From positions 4,571,001 through 4,635,000 of the forward strand of contig NZ_CP163443.1 of NCBI RefSeq assembly GCF_041053055.1: a stretch of 64,000 nt of DNA. The letters are read 5' to 3'. The notes under the pieces were generated by a model. It had not been told where the DNA came from, did no database searches, and saw nothing but the letters and a program-made list of their open reading frames with translations. The translations under genes were made by a program, and so were the position numbers. Of this stretch, positions 33,204-42,342 are shown in pieces. The stretch comes from Streptomyces sp. R41. GTDB taxonomy: Bacteria > Actinomycetota > Actinomycetes > Streptomycetales > Streptomycetaceae. Numbering within the stretch: the stretch's first letter is position 1; each line of letters begins with the position of its first letter.

Positions 33204-34877
33204 GTGGGCAAGAGAAGGCGCGTCGCCGAGCGGCGGAAGACGAAGCAGCCCGCCGTGCTCGGCGGGGTCATCGCCGTGGTCGTCGCCGGCGGGGCGTTCG
33301 GCGCCTACAGCCTGTACGGCGGCGGCGCTGCGGCCGAGAACGGGGCGTCGACGACGGCCGACCACAAGGTCGTGAAGACGGGCCCCTTGTCGGCGACCGA
33401 AGTGCGCACGACGGCCGCCGCCTTCCTCACCGCCTGGCAGAGCGGCGACGTCGCCAAGGCGGCCGCCGCCACGGACGACTCGGCCGCCGCGACGACCGCG
33501 CTCACCGGCTACACCAAGGACGCCCACATCACCGGCGTGACGCTGACCAGCGGCACTCGCTCGGGTGCCGCCGTCCCGTTCTCCGTCAAGGCCACCGTCA
33601 CGTACAAGGGCAAGAGCAAGCCGCTGACGTACGACTCGAAGCTGACGGTCGTGCGACGCGCCAAGGACGGCGTACCGCTGGTCGGTTGGGAGTCGTCCGT
33701 CGTCCACCCGGACCTCCAGGACGGCGACCGACTGGTCACCGGCGAGTCGGGCACGCCCCCGATCACGGCCCTGGACCGCGAGGGCGCGGAGCTGACCACC
33801 GCCAAGTACCCCTCCCTGGGTACGGTCCTCGACGGGCTGCGCGAGAAGTACGGCAAGACGGCCGGCGGCAAGGCCGGCATCGAGCTGCGCGTGGTCCGCA
33901 AGGCCGCCAAGAAGGGTGCCCAGAAGACCCCCGACAAGACGTTGGTGACGCTCAGCGAGGGCACCCCGGGGACCGTGAAGACGACGCTCAGCCCGACCTT
34001 GCAGGCCCTCGCCGAGGAGAAAGTGGCCGCCAAGGCGAAGGCGTCGGTGGTCGTGATGCGTCCCTCGACGGGCGAGATCCTCGCCGTCGCGAACACCGGC
34101 CACGGCTTCAACACCGCCTTCCAGGGCTCCCTCGCGCCCGGCTCCACGATGAAGGTCATCACGGCGTCGCTGCTCTTCGACAAGGGGCTGGCCTCGGCCG
34201 ACAAGCCGCACCCGTGCCCCAAGACCGTGACGTACGGCGGCTGGAAGTTCCACAACGACGACGACTTCGAGATCAAGGACGGCACGTTCAAGGCGAGCTT
34301 CGCGCGGTCCTGCAACACCGCCTTCATCACCCAGGCGAAGAAGCTCGAGAACGACGACCTGACCAAGCAGGCCCAGCAGGTCTTCGGGCTGAGCATGAAC
34401 AACTGGGCCATCGGCGTGCCGTCCTTCGACGGCTCGGTGCCAGTGCAGAGCGCCGCGCAGATGGCGGCGTCGCTGATGGGCCAGGGCGGGGTCCGCATGA
34501 ACCCGCTGAACATGGCGTCGGTCGCCTCGACGGTCCAGGCGGGCAGCTTCCATCAGCCGTACCTGGTGTCTCCGACGGTGGACCACCGCACGCTGGCCAC
34601 GGCGTCCCGCACCATGTCCGCGTCCACGCTCTCCCAGCTCCGCGAGGTCATGCAGTACACGGCCGCCGCCGGCACCGCCGCCGAGGCCATGTCCGGCCTC
34701 GGCCCCGACTACGGCGCCAAGACCGGCTCCGCCGAGGTCGACGGCCAGGACAAGCCGAACGGCTGGTTCACGGCGTGGAAGGGCGACTTGGCGGCGGCGG
34801 GCGTCGTGCAGCAGGGCGGGCACGGGGGTGACACGGCGGGGCCGATCGTGGCGGCGCTGCTGAAGGCCGGTAGCTAG
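33204..34877 (+). CDS. Penicillin-binding transpeptidase, paralogue 2
   Basis: 557 residues, same organisation as the preceding gene: basic N-terminus with membrane anchor (about 13-35), MecA_N/NTF2-like domain, then PGSTMK, SCNTAF and KTGSAEVDGQ. The two proteins align along their full length and arose by tandem duplication. Starts with GTG at 33204 (VGKRRRVAERRK); 103 bp separate the genes, so it may have its own promoter. All catalytic motifs are intact, so both copies are probably active. Confidence 0.9.
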   Translation: MGKRRRVAERRKTKQPAVLGGVIAVVVAGGAFGAYSLYGGGAAAENGASTTADHKVVKTGPLSATEVRTTAAAFLTAWQSGDVAKAAAATDDSAAATTALTGYTKDAHITGVTLTSGTRSGAAVPFSVKATVTYKGKSKPLTYDSKLTVVRRAKDGVPLVGWESSVVHPDLQDGDRLVTGESGTPPITALDREGAELTTAKYPSLGTVLDGLREKYGKTAGGKAGIELRVVRKAAKKGAQKTPDKTLVTLSEGTPGTVKTTLSPTLQALAEEKVAAKAKASVVVMRPSTGEILAVANTGHGFNTAFQGSLAPGSTMKVITASLLFDKGLASADKPHPCPKTVTYGGWKFHNDDDFEIKDGTFKASFARSCNTAFITQAKKLENDDLTKQAQQVFGLSMNNWAIGVPSFDGSVPVQSAAQMAASLMGQGGVRMNPLNMASVASTVQAGSFHQPYLVSPTVDHRTLATASRTMSASTLSQLREVMQYTAAAGTAAEAMSGLGPDYGAKTGSAEVDGQDKPNGWFTAWKGDLAAAGVVQQGGHGGDTAGPIVAALLKAGS

Positions 34878-34981
34878 ACGTCCGGTTGGGGGCGCCTTGT
34901 CCGGTGGCCGGTCGCCCAGTTGTGGGCGCCTTGCTGTCGGTTCGAGGGGGCGATGTCAGTGGGGCGCTCTACGCTCCGCGC

Positions 34982-35770
34982 ATGACGTTCTCGCTTCCCG
35001 AGGGGCTGCCCGCCGGGCGTTTCGTGCCCGACGGCTCCCCGGTCATGTGGCGCTCCGACGAGCCCCCGCACGACCCGTTGGCCTCGTGGACCCGCTACCA
35101 GCGGCAGCAGGGCGAGACCGGCCTGCTGCCGATCCTCTGCTACGCGGACGACGACCGGCCCGGTTCGCTCGACCTCGCCGAGATCGACGCCGTCGATCTC
35201 GAAAGCGAGCTGGAGGAGGGCTGGCGCGCATACCGGCGGCGCCAACTCGCGTGGCTCGCCGCGCCGCCCGAACCGATGGACTGCCCCGAGGACGTCGAGC
35301 CGTGGGAGGACGACCCGGGCGCACCGTACGACCAATGGCCCGGGCCGGCCCCCGCCACGCCCGCCTCCTCCCGCGTCGACCCGGACGAGGCCGCCCGGTC
35401 CGCCTTCGCACTGCTCGCGGACGAGTGGCCGTACGAGCTGTGGGACGGCCGTCTCGGCCTCGTCGCCGCCCGGCGGAGCGCCGACATCCCCGCCGTCATC
35501 GGCTGGCGCGCACAGGCGCCCCTCCCCCTGCTCTGCGCCCTGCTGCGCAGCTGGGAGGACCGCTTCGGAGCGCGGGTCCTGGCCGCCGTCGGGTCGACGC
35601 TGTACGTCTGCGTCGCGAGTCCGCCGCGCGACGAGCGGCAGGCCAATCACGTCGCCCTCGAACACCTGCTGACCACGGCCGACAACATCGTCAACGACCC
35701 CCCGACCCCTTTCCCCCGGTACGCGGCGTCCCTCGTCGGCGCCCCGCTGTGGCGCTTCTGGTGGGACTGA
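34982..35770 (+). CDS. DUF4253-domain protein
   Basis: 262 residues, cytoplasmic, acidic. The C-terminal half (about 140-262) has the DUF4253 pattern: LVAARRSADIPAVIGW, WEDRFGARVLAAVGSTLYVC, ALEHLLTTADNI and the closing PLWRFWWD. Function unknown. TACGCT ends six bases before the ATG at 34982 and there is no ribosome site, so it may be leaderless. The in-frame GTG/ATG upstream at 34886 lies in the tail of the PBP intergenic region and is not used. Confidence 0.8.
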   Translation: MTFSLPEGLPAGRFVPDGSPVMWRSDEPPHDPLASWTRYQRQQGETGLLPILCYADDDRPGSLDLAEIDAVDLESELEEGWRAYRRRQLAWLAAPPEPMDCPEDVEPWEDDPGAPYDQWPGPAPATPASSRVDPDEAARSAFALLADEWPYELWDGRLGLVAARRSADIPAVIGWRAQAPLPLLCALLRSWEDRFGARVLAAVGSTLYVCVASPPRDERQANHVALEHLLTTADNIVNDPPTPFPRYAASLVGAPLWRFWWD

Positions 35771-35836
35771 GCGACTCCGGGGACCCGCTGAGAACTCGGT
35801 CGCGTGCCTCGTACACCGACCGCTAGCGTGCCGTTC

Positions 35837-36367
35837 ATGACCGCCACCGATGAGAACGCCGCCGAAGAGCACTCCCGCGCCGGGAACGCCGCCCACCCTC
35901 GTTTCGCCGAGGCCCTGAGGGAGTTGGGGCTCGAGGAGGTGAACGGGCGCATCCGTCGCTTCCCGGACGCGACCCGCACCGCGGCCGAGGCCGCCGCCGC
36001 GATCGGCTGCGAGCTGAGCCAGATCTGCAAGTCGCTGATCTTCGCGGCGGACGGGGTTCCGGTGCTGGTGCTGATGGACGGTGCGTCGCGGGTCGACGTG
36101 GAGCTCGTACGGCGGGAGCTGGGCGCCGAGAAGGTGACGCGGGCCAAGGCGGAGCTGGTGCGGGAGACGACGGGGTACGCGATCGGTGGCGTACCGCCCT
36201 TCGGGCACCGTACGAAGACCCGTGTCCTGGCGGACCGTTCGCTGCTCGACCACGACACGGTGTGGGCCGCGGCGGGCACGCCGTACACCGTTTTCCCGAT
36301 GGACCCCAAGAGCCTGATCGCCCACGCCGGCGGCACCCTGGTGGACGTGCGCGAGCAGACCGCGTGA
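35837..36367 (+). CDS. YbaK/ProX-type aminoacyl-tRNA deacylase
   Basis: 176 residues of the YbaK/EbsC fold, which hydrolyses mischarged tRNAs such as Cys-tRNA(Pro). ELSQICKSLIF holds the conserved Lys, VLVLMDGASRVDVELV follows, and GYAIGGVPPFGH is the signature glycine-rich loop. TAGCGT ends seven bases before the ATG, again suggesting a leaderless transcript. The stop overlaps the GTG of the EamA gene, so both are one operon. Confidence 0.88.
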   Translation: MTATDENAAEEHSRAGNAAHPRFAEALRELGLEEVNGRIRRFPDATRTAAEAAAAIGCELSQICKSLIFAADGVPVLVLMDGASRVDVELVRRELGAEKVTRAKAELVRETTGYAIGGVPPFGHRTKTRVLADRSLLDHDTVWAAAGTPYTVFPMDPKSLIAHAGGTLVDVREQTA

Positions 36368-37209
36368 CGCCGCTCGTCACCGCGGCGGTGCTGCTCGCCG
36401 CGGTCACCCACGCCAGTTGGAACGCGATCGCGCACCGCATCAGCGACAAGCTGGTCGGTTTCACGCTGATCGCGGGCGGCGGCATGCTGATCGGTCTCGT
36501 CATGGTGCCGTTCGTGGCGTTCCCGGCGGCCGGGGCGTGGCCGTACCTCATCGCCTCCGCCGTGATCCACGTCGCGTACTACGTGCTGCTGATGCGCTCG
36601 TTCCGGCTCGGCGACTTCGGGCAGGCGTATCCGATCGCCCGCGGGACCGCTCCGCTGATCGTCACGGCGCTGGCGGCCGTCTTCGCGCACGAGGTGCCCG
36701 ACGGGTGGGCCGCCTCGGGCATCGCGCTGTCCTGCGCGGGGCTGACGGGTGTCGCGCTGTGGGGGCTGCGTGGGCGGCGGCCCAACTGGGCGGCGATCGG
36801 GGCCGCGTTGGCGACCGGGGTGTCGATCGCCGCGTACACCGTCGTGGACGGTCTTGGCGTGCGCGCCTCCGGGTCCTCCCTCGGGTACATCGCCTGGCTG
36901 ATGGCCGTCGAGGGTGTGGTGATCCCGGCCTACGCGGTGTACCGCCGGCGCGGTGAACTCGTGTCCGTGTTGCGGCCGTTCGCCGCCGTCGGGTTCCTCG
37001 GCGCGGCGCTCTCCGTCGCGGCGTACGGGCTGGTCCTGTGGGCCCAGACCCGCGCCGAGCTCGCCCCGATCGCCGCCCTCCGCGAGTCCTCGATCATCGT
37101 CGGCGCGGCCATCGGCGCGATCTTCTTCAAGGAACGCTTCGGAGCGCCTCGCATCGCGGCAGCGGGGCTCCTGGTGCTGGGCATCGGGCTGATGCTGCAC
37201 GCGGGTTGA
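36364..37209 (+). CDS. EamA-family (DMT) transporter
   Basis: 281 residues with ten membrane helices in two homologous halves of five, the drug/metabolite-transporter fold. SWNAIAHRISDKLVGF after helix 1 and the C-terminal IGAIFFKERFGAPRI, a typical EamA end-of-repeat motif, support the call. Substrate unknown. Starts with GTG at 36364 overlapping the YbaK stop by four bases. It converges on the hydrolase gene downstream. Confidence 0.85.
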   Translation: MTPLVTAAVLLAAVTHASWNAIAHRISDKLVGFTLIAGGGMLIGLVMVPFVAFPAAGAWPYLIASAVIHVAYYVLLMRSFRLGDFGQAYPIARGTAPLIVTALAAVFAHEVPDGWAASGIALSCAGLTGVALWGLRGRRPNWAAIGAALATGVSIAAYTVVDGLGVRASGSSLGYIAWLMAVEGVVIPAYAVYRRRGELVSVLRPFAAVGFLGAALSVAAYGLVLWAQTRAELAPIAALRESSIIVGAAIGAIFFKERFGAPRIAAAGLLVLGIGLMLHAG

Positions 37210-37401
37210 CCACTTTCCCTGGGTTGCTGTCGGGGGTGGGTCGCGCAACCCGGCGCTGTACGGGGTGCCGCTGTGCCCACCCGTGCCGCCCCTGGCGGCA
37301 CGCATGCCCACAGCTACGACCGCTGTCAGAGCAACCTGCAAGTGCCGGTAGGCGCACCACCACGACCTCAGCCCCCACCCCGAGTGCCCCGAGGCAGGAG
37401 C
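37210..37401. repeat. Convergent intergenic region with dispersed repeat
   Basis: Contains GTGCCCACCCGTGCCGCC, a GTGCCGCC/GGCGGCAC hairpin and GCCCACAGC around 37273-37315; a relative (GCTGTGGGCAATCG) occurs near 49628. I recognise this as a Streptomyces dispersed intergenic repeat; here it likely ends transcription from both sides. Confidence 0.45.
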
Positions 37402-38562
37402 TCAGCCCCCGAGGGACAGACGTACCGCCCGTACCAGCGCCTGGGCCCGCGGGTCCGCCGTCACGCTCTTGCGGAAGCCGTTCGTGACGTAGCCGAAGGC
37501 GATGCCCGAGTCGGGGTCGGCGAAGCCGAGGGCGCCGCCGCGGCCGGGGTGACCGAAGGAGCCCGGGGAGAGCAGGGGCGAGGCGGTGCCGTGGAGCATG
37601 TAGCCGAGGCCGAAACGGGTGTTGACGACCAGGACCCGGTCGGGGCCGGCGGACTGTTCGGCGCGGGCCCGCTCCACGGTGGCCGGCGTGAACAGCCGTA
37701 CGCCGTCCACCTCCCCGATCAGCGCGGCATAGAACCGGGCCAGCCCCTCCGCCGTGGCGATGCCGTTGGACGCGGGCAGAACCGCCGCCCGGTACGCCGC
37801 GTCGTTCTCGTCCGGCATCGGCGTGATCGCGGCGAAGGCACGCCGGGTGAGGGACGACGGATCCGCGTACGCCTCGGAGACCGCCCGCTTGGGGCGGGTC
37901 TTGAGGCCACCCGGCGCCGACGGGGCCTCGACCTGCGCGACCAGCCCCACACGCCCCGCCTCCGCCTCCGGCAGCCCGACCCACAGATCCAGCCCCAGCG
38001 GCCCGGCCACCTCGTCCGCGATCCACTCGCCGATCGAACGCCCGGTCACCCGCCGGACCAGCTCACCGGTCAGCCAGCTGTACGTCTGCGCGTGATACCC
38101 GTGATCCGCCCCCGGCTCCCACACCGGCGCCTGCGCGGCCACCGCCGCGGCCGCGAGGTCGGGATCCGCCGCCTCGGCCGGGGTGAGCGGACGGTCGAGT
38201 ACGGGCACCCCGGCCCGGTGTGCGAGCACGTGCCGGACGAGGGTGCGTTCCTTGCCCGCCGCCTTGTACTCCGGCCAGTACTGGCCGACCGGAGCGTCCA
38301 GGTCGAGTTCCCCGCGCTGGGCGAGGAGCAGCAGTACCGCGGCGGCCACGCCCTTCGTCGCCGAGCGCACGATCTGCGCGGTGCCGTGCCGCCAGGGCTC
38401 CGTGCCGTCGACGTCCCGCGTGCCGCCCCACAGGTCGACGACCTTGTGCCCGTCGCGGTACACGGTGACGGCGGCGCCCCGGTCCCCGAGCACCTCGAAG
38501 TTGCGTACGAACGCTTCCTCGACCGGCTCGAAGCCCTCGGCCACTGTGCCGTTCACGTCCAC
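37402..38562 (-). CDS. Beta-lactamase-family serine hydrolase (class C/esterase type)
   Basis: 386 residues. VRSATKGVAAAVLLLL contains the SxxK nucleophile motif (SATK), YHAQTYSWL gives the Tyr motif region, and GHPGRGGALGF is the HxG-like third box. Such proteins are usually esterases or DD-peptidase-like enzymes rather than true beta-lactamases. No signal peptide is present, so it is cytoplasmic. The GTG at 38562 is chosen for its AAGGAG site; the ATG at 38613 has none. Confidence 0.85.
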   Translation of the reverse strand: MDVNGTVAEGFEPVEEAFVRNFEVLGDRGAAVTVYRDGHKVVDLWGGTRDVDGTEPWRHGTAQIVRSATKGVAAAVLLLLAQRGELDLDAPVGQYWPEYKAAGKERTLVRHVLAHRAGVPVLDRPLTPAEAADPDLAAAAVAAQAPVWEPGADHGYHAQTYSWLTGELVRRVTGRSIGEWIADEVAGPLGLDLWVGLPEAEAGRVGLVAQVEAPSAPGGLKTRPKRAVSEAYADPSSLTRRAFAAITPMPDENDAAYRAAVLPASNGIATAEGLARFYAALIGEVDGVRLFTPATVERARAEQSAGPDRVLVVNTRFGLGYMLHGTASPLLSPGSFGHPGRGGALGFADPDSGIAFGYVTNGFRKSVTADPRAQALVRAVRLSLGG

Positions 38563-38629
38563 GCCCGCGCTCCTTGTCGCCTCACCTGTGCCAACGGTGA
38601 GTGCAACACACACGTACAGCCTTCGATTC

Positions 38630-39076
38630 CTAGCCCAGCAGGATCGTGACCTCGATGTTGCCTCGGGTGGCGTTCGAGTACGGGCAGACTTCGTGGGCCG
38701 CGTCCACGAGCTTTGTCGCCAGGTCCTGGTCGACGACGGGGAGCGAGACGCTCAGGGCGACCGCGAGGCCGTAGCCGCGCTGCTTGTTCGGACCGATGCC
38801 GACCTTCGCGGCGACGGTGGAGCCGGAGAGGTCGTACCCGGCGCGGCGGCCCACCAGCACAAGGGCGTTGTGGAAACAGGCGCTGTAGCCGGCCGCGAAC
38901 AGCTGCTCCGGATTGGTGCCGTCGCCGTCGCCGCCGAGCGCGGGCGGCATGGCGACCTTCAGCTCGAGCCGGCCGTCCTGGCTGGTGACGTATCCGTCCC
39001 GGCCGCCGTGCGCGGTGGCCTCGGCGACGTACATGATCTTCGTCGGACGGGTGTCGACAGCGGCACCATCGATCAC
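38630..39076 (-). CDS. ohr: Organic hydroperoxide reductase Ohr (OsmC family)
   Basis: 148 residues. FAAGYSACFHNAL contains the reactive Cys and HEVCPYSNATRGN the resolving Cys of Ohr, which reduces organic peroxides with lipoamide. Start is GTG at 39076 with GGAGG upstream. It lies 176 bp downstream of ohrR on the same strand. A near-palindrome at 39142-39161 between the genes is a likely OhrR operator. Confidence 0.93.
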   Translation of the reverse strand: MIDGAAVDTRPTKIMYVAEATAHGGRDGYVTSQDGRLELKVAMPPALGGDGDGTNPEQLFAAGYSACFHNALVLVGRRAGYDLSGSTVAAKVGIGPNKQRGYGLAVALSVSLPVVDQDLATKLVDAAHEVCPYSNATRGNIEVTILLG

Positions 39077-39141
39077 GACAGGACCTCCCCCAGGACGTAC
39101 AACTCGGCTGGCAGAACGGCAGGCAGCACACGGGTGTGCAA

Positions 39142-39161
39142 GTACATCGTGCACAAGGTAC
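39142..39161. promoter_or_regulatory. Candidate OhrR operator
   Basis: GTACATCGTGCACAAGGTAC, a 20-bp imperfect palindrome (16 of 20 positions symmetric), about 65 bp upstream of the ohr start. Confidence 0.45.
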
Positions 39162-39252
39162 CCGCCGGTATGGAGGCCCGTATTACCAGGGGGTAGAAAC
39201 CGCGGGTAACCCGCGAAGCGGCGTTCCAGGGACGCGTGTCACCGCCCCCGCG

Positions 39253-39750
39253 TCACCGCCTGCGCGCCGCTGCACCCTCCGCGCGCTCCGCCAAGCGCCA
39301 CAGTTCCTCCCTCAGCCGCGTGACCTCGGCCTCGCTCACGCCCGTCGCCGTCAGCAGCGCCTGCGGTACCTCCACGGCGCGCTCCCGGAGCACCTCGCCG
39401 CGCCCGGTGAGGGCGACGAGAACGGAGCGTTCGTCGCGCGCCGAGCGCTCACGGCGCACAAGGCCCGCCGACTCCAGCCGCTTGAGCAGCGGCGACACCG
39501 TGCCGTAGTCCAGGTGCAGCGCGGTCGCCAGCTCCTTGACCGTGGTCTCGCCGCGCTCCCAGAGGACCAGCAGGACCAGGTACTGCGGGTAGGTGAGACC
39601 AAGGTCCTCCAGCAGCGGGCGGTACGCGGCGGTCACGGCGCGCTGCGCGGCGTACAGCGCGAAGCACAGCTGCTCGTCGAGCAGCAGCGACCCGGCCGAA
39701 CCGACCGACCCGGCGGACCCCACGGACCCGACGTCCTCTTGATTCGTCAC
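39253..39750 (-). CDS. ohrR: MarR-family organic peroxide sensor OhrR
   Basis: 165 residues. LCFALYAAQRA holds the peroxide-sensing Cys near the N-terminus that is diagnostic for OhrR; TVKELATALHLDYGTVSPLL and RRERSARDERSV form the winged helix. Before it lies a Gly-Ser-Val/Ala repeat (GSVGSAGSVGSAGS). Oxidation of the Cys should release DNA and induce ohr. The GTG at 39750 overlaps the stop of the metal-importer ATPase gene by four bases (GTGA), so ohrR is also the last gene of that operon. Confidence 0.92.
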   Translation of the reverse strand: MTNQEDVGSVGSAGSVGSAGSLLLDEQLCFALYAAQRAVTAAYRPLLEDLGLTYPQYLVLLVLWERGETTVKELATALHLDYGTVSPLLKRLESAGLVRRERSARDERSVLVALTGRGEVLRERAVEVPQALLTATGVSEAEVTRLREELWRLAERAEGAAARRR

Positions 39751-40496
39751 GCGCCCATTGTCACGGAGCGCGGGTCGAACCCGAAGGGGAGCTCCAGGCG
39801 GTGGGTGCGCATGAGCTCGTCGTCGGAGAGCAGTTGACCGGTCTTCCCGTCGGCCGCGATCACGCCCTCGCTCAGCACGAGCGACCGGGAGCACAGCTCA
39901 AGGGCGTACGGCAGATCGTGCGTGACCATGAGGACGGTGACGTCCAACGACCGCAGGATGTCGGCGAGTTCGCGCCGCGAGGCGGGGTCCAGGTTGGAGG
40001 ACGGCTCGTCGAGGACGAGGATCTCCGGCTCCATCGCGAGGACGGTCGCGACGGCCACCCGGCGCCGCTGGCCGAAGGAGAGGTGGTGCGGGGGACGGTC
40101 GGCGAAGGCCTCCATGCCGACCCGCTCCAGCGCCGTGCGGACCCGCTCCTCCAGCTCCGCGCCCTTCATCCCCGCCGCGGCCGGGCCGAAGGCGACGTCC
40201 TCCCGGACGGTCGGCATGAACAACTGGTCGTCCGGGTCCTGGAAGACGATGCCGACCTTGCGCCGGATCTCCGCCATGTGCCGCTTGCCGACCGGCAGGC
40301 CGGCCACCGTCACGGTTCCGGTACCGCCGCTCAGGATGCCGTTGAGGTGCAGCACGAGCGTCGTCTTGCCGGCGCCGTTCGGGCCGAGCAGCGCGACGCG
40401 CTCACCGCGCCCGATGCTGAAGTCGACGCCGAAGAGGGCCTGGTGCCCGTCGGGGTAGGCGAAGGCCAGTCCGGCCACTTCCAGAGAGGGGGTCAC
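39747..40496 (-). CDS. cbiO: Energy-coupling-factor ATPase (CbiO/NikO)
   Basis: About 249 residues, ABC ATPase of an ECF-type nickel/cobalt importer. LLGPNGAGKTT is Walker A, LSFGQRRRVA the signature, LVLDEPSSNLDP Walker B and VTHDLPYALEL the switch His. The GTG at 40496 overlaps the cbiQ stop; an ATG at 40505 is an alternative. Downstream it overlaps ohrR. Confidence 0.92.
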   Translation of the reverse strand: MTPSLEVAGLAFAYPDGHQALFGVDFSIGRGERVALLGPNGAGKTTLVLHLNGILSGGTGTVTVAGLPVGKRHMAEIRRKVGIVFQDPDDQLFMPTVREDVAFGPAAAGMKGAELEERVRTALERVGMEAFADRPPHHLSFGQRRRVAVATVLAMEPEILVLDEPSSNLDPASRRELADILRSLDVTVLMVTHDLPYALELCSRSLVLSEGVIAADGKTGQLLSDDELMRTHRLELPFGFDPRSVTMGA

Positions 40497-41254
40497 AGCG
40501 TCCATCCCAGCAGACATACGACAAGGGCGGCGAACGGGAGGGCGAGGGCGTACGACCACTGCGCCCGGGACGCGGTCACCTCGTCGATGACCGGCATCGA
40601 ACCGGCGTAACCCCGGCTCACCATGGCGAGATGCACACGCTCCCCGCGCTCGTAGGAGCGGATGAACAGCGCGCCCGCCGACTTCGCGAGCACCCCCCAG
40701 TGCCGCACACCACGGGCCTCGAAGCCGCGCGACTCCCGCGCGATCCGCATCCGCCGCATCTCGTCCGTGATGACATCGCCATACCGGATCATGAAGGAGG
40801 CGATCTGCACGAGGAGCGGCGGAAGCTTCAACCGCTGCAGGCCCAGGAGCAGTTCGCGCAGTTCCGTGGTGGAGGCCAGGAGTACGGAGGCGGCGACGCC
40901 CAGGGTGCCCTTGGCGAGGACGTTCCACGCGCCCCACAAGCCGTTCACGCTCAACGACATGCCCAGCACATCCACCCGCTCGCCCTCCGCCACGAAGGGC
41001 ATCAGCACGGCGAAGGCGACGAACGGGATCTCGATCAGCAGCCGTTTGAGCAGGAATCCAGCCGGTACGCGGGCCTTGTACGCGACCGTCGCGAGCAGCG
41101 CGGCGTACAGCGCGAACGCCCACATCGCCTCGCGCGGGGTGGAGACGACCACGACGACGAAGGCGAAGGCGGCGGCGAGTTTGGTGTGCGGCGGCAGGGC
41201 GTGCACGGGCGAGTGCCCGTGCCGGTAGAGCTTGTGGGCGTGGCCCGCGCCCAT
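40493..41254 (-). CDS. cbiQ: Energy-coupling-factor transmembrane protein (CbiQ/NikQ)
   Basis: 253 residues with about six membrane helices. RRMRIARESRGFE and the second Ala-Arg-Gly region (HLAMVSRGYAG) are the coupling helices that contact the ATPases. LPPHTKLAAAF at the N-terminus is typical for CbiQ. The ATG lies one base after the cbiM stop, so the genes are coupled. It couples ATP hydrolysis by CbiO to metal uptake by CbiM. Confidence 0.92.
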   Translation of the reverse strand: MGAGHAHKLYRHGHSPVHALPPHTKLAAAFAFVVVVVSTPREAMWAFALYAALLATVAYKARVPAGFLLKRLLIEIPFVAFAVLMPFVAEGERVDVLGMSLSVNGLWGAWNVLAKGTLGVAASVLLASTTELRELLLGLQRLKLPPLLVQIASFMIRYGDVITDEMRRMRIARESRGFEARGVRHWGVLAKSAGALFIRSYERGERVHLAMVSRGYAGSMPVIDEVTASRAQWSYALALPFAALVVCLLGWTL

Positions 41255-41255
41255 G

Positions 41256-42305
41256 TCAGACGCCCTCGGGGACGGAGACGGCAGACGCGTCGGCGCTGCG
41301 GCGCCTGCGGATCGCCCAGAAGATGCCGCTGCCCGCGACGACGGTGACGCCGACGCCGATCACGCCCGCGAGGCCGCCGGAGATCCGGGCGTCCGAGATG
41401 TCCTTGACGCCGTACCCGGCGAGCGGGGAGTCCTCCGTCGCGTGCTTCTCGGCCCGCTGGTCGATGCCCTTGTCCTTGGCGACCTTCTCCAGGCCGTCGG
41501 GGCTCGCGGAGGCGTAGAAGCTGACGAAGCCGGCGAGCACGAGGGAGGTGACGAGGCCGGTGATCCACACCTTGCGGTGCGAGGAGCGGGCAGCGACGGG
41601 GGCGGCCTTCGTGGGGGCGTCGACCAACTCCCCGTTCACGCGCAGCTTGAGCTGCTGCTGGAGGCCGCGGGCGCCGTACACGAGATCGGGTCGTACGGCG
41701 ATGACGGCGCCGACGGTGAGCCCGGTGATGGCGGCCTCGCCGATGCCGATGAGGATGTGCACGCCGATCATGGCGGTGGCGACCTTGGAGATCGCGACGT
41801 CGGTGGTGCCGCCGATCGCGTAGATGAGGGTGAAGGCGACGGCGGCGGCCGGGACGGAAAGGAGCGCGGAGACGAAGGCGGCGACGGTGATGGAGCGCCG
41901 CTTGCGGGGCAGCACCTTCACCAGCCCGCGGAAGACGGCGTACGAGACGATCGTGGTCACGATCGCCATGTCCGTGATGTTCACGCCGAGCGCGGTGAGG
42001 CCGCCGTCCGCGAAGAGGATGCCCTGCATCAGCAGAACCACCGAGACGCAGAGGACGCCGGTGTAGGGGCCGACGAGTATCGCGGCCAGGGCACCGCCGA
42101 GCAGATGTCCGCTGGTCCCGGCGGCGACCGGGAAGTTCAGCATCTGTACGGCGAAGATGAAGGCGGCGACCAGGCCGGCGAGCGGGGCGGTTCGCTCGTC
42201 GAGTTCGCGGCGGGCGCCGCGCAGGCTCACGGCGATGGCACCGGCGGCGACTACTCCGGTGACCGCGGAGACCGGGGCGTTGATGAATCCGTCAGGCACA
42301 TGCAC
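41256..42305 (-). CDS. cbiM: Metal-specific ECF component CbiM/NikM fused to PDGLE (CbiN/NikN-like) domain
   Basis: 349 residues. The protein starts MHVPDGFI (GTG codon at 42305): the N-terminal Met-His with a further His (TSGHLLGGA near 72) forms the known Co/Ni site of this family. Seven helices are followed by a C-terminal part with SPDGLEKVA, the PDGLE domain that replaces separate CbiN in many actinobacteria. TATCAT ends six bases before the start, so the transcript may be leaderless. A Nur-box-like site overlaps the promoter, favouring nickel as substrate. Confidence 0.92.
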   Translation of the reverse strand: MHVPDGFINAPVSAVTGVVAAGAIAVSLRGARRELDERTAPLAGLVAAFIFAVQMLNFPVAAGTSGHLLGGALAAILVGPYTGVLCVSVVLLMQGILFADGGLTALGVNITDMAIVTTIVSYAVFRGLVKVLPRKRRSITVAAFVSALLSVPAAAVAFTLIYAIGGTTDVAISKVATAMIGVHILIGIGEAAITGLTVGAVIAVRPDLVYGARGLQQQLKLRVNGELVDAPTKAAPVAARSSHRKVWITGLVTSLVLAGFVSFYASASPDGLEKVAKDKGIDQRAEKHATEDSPLAGYGVKDISDARISGGLAGVIGVGVTVVAGSGIFWAIRRRRSADASAVSVPEGV

Positions 42306-42325
42306 CGTTCGATGATAGTGCCTTG

Positions 42326-42342
42326 TTGCGAATGGCTTGCAA
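42326..42342. promoter_or_regulatory. Nur-box-like operator of the metal importer
   Basis: TTGCGA-N5-TTGCAA, one base off the TTGCAA-N5-TTGCAA consensus known for the Streptomyces nickel regulator Nur. It lies 9-25 bp upstream of the -10 hexamer, overlapping the -35/spacer region, so binding would block transcription. Confidence 0.55.
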
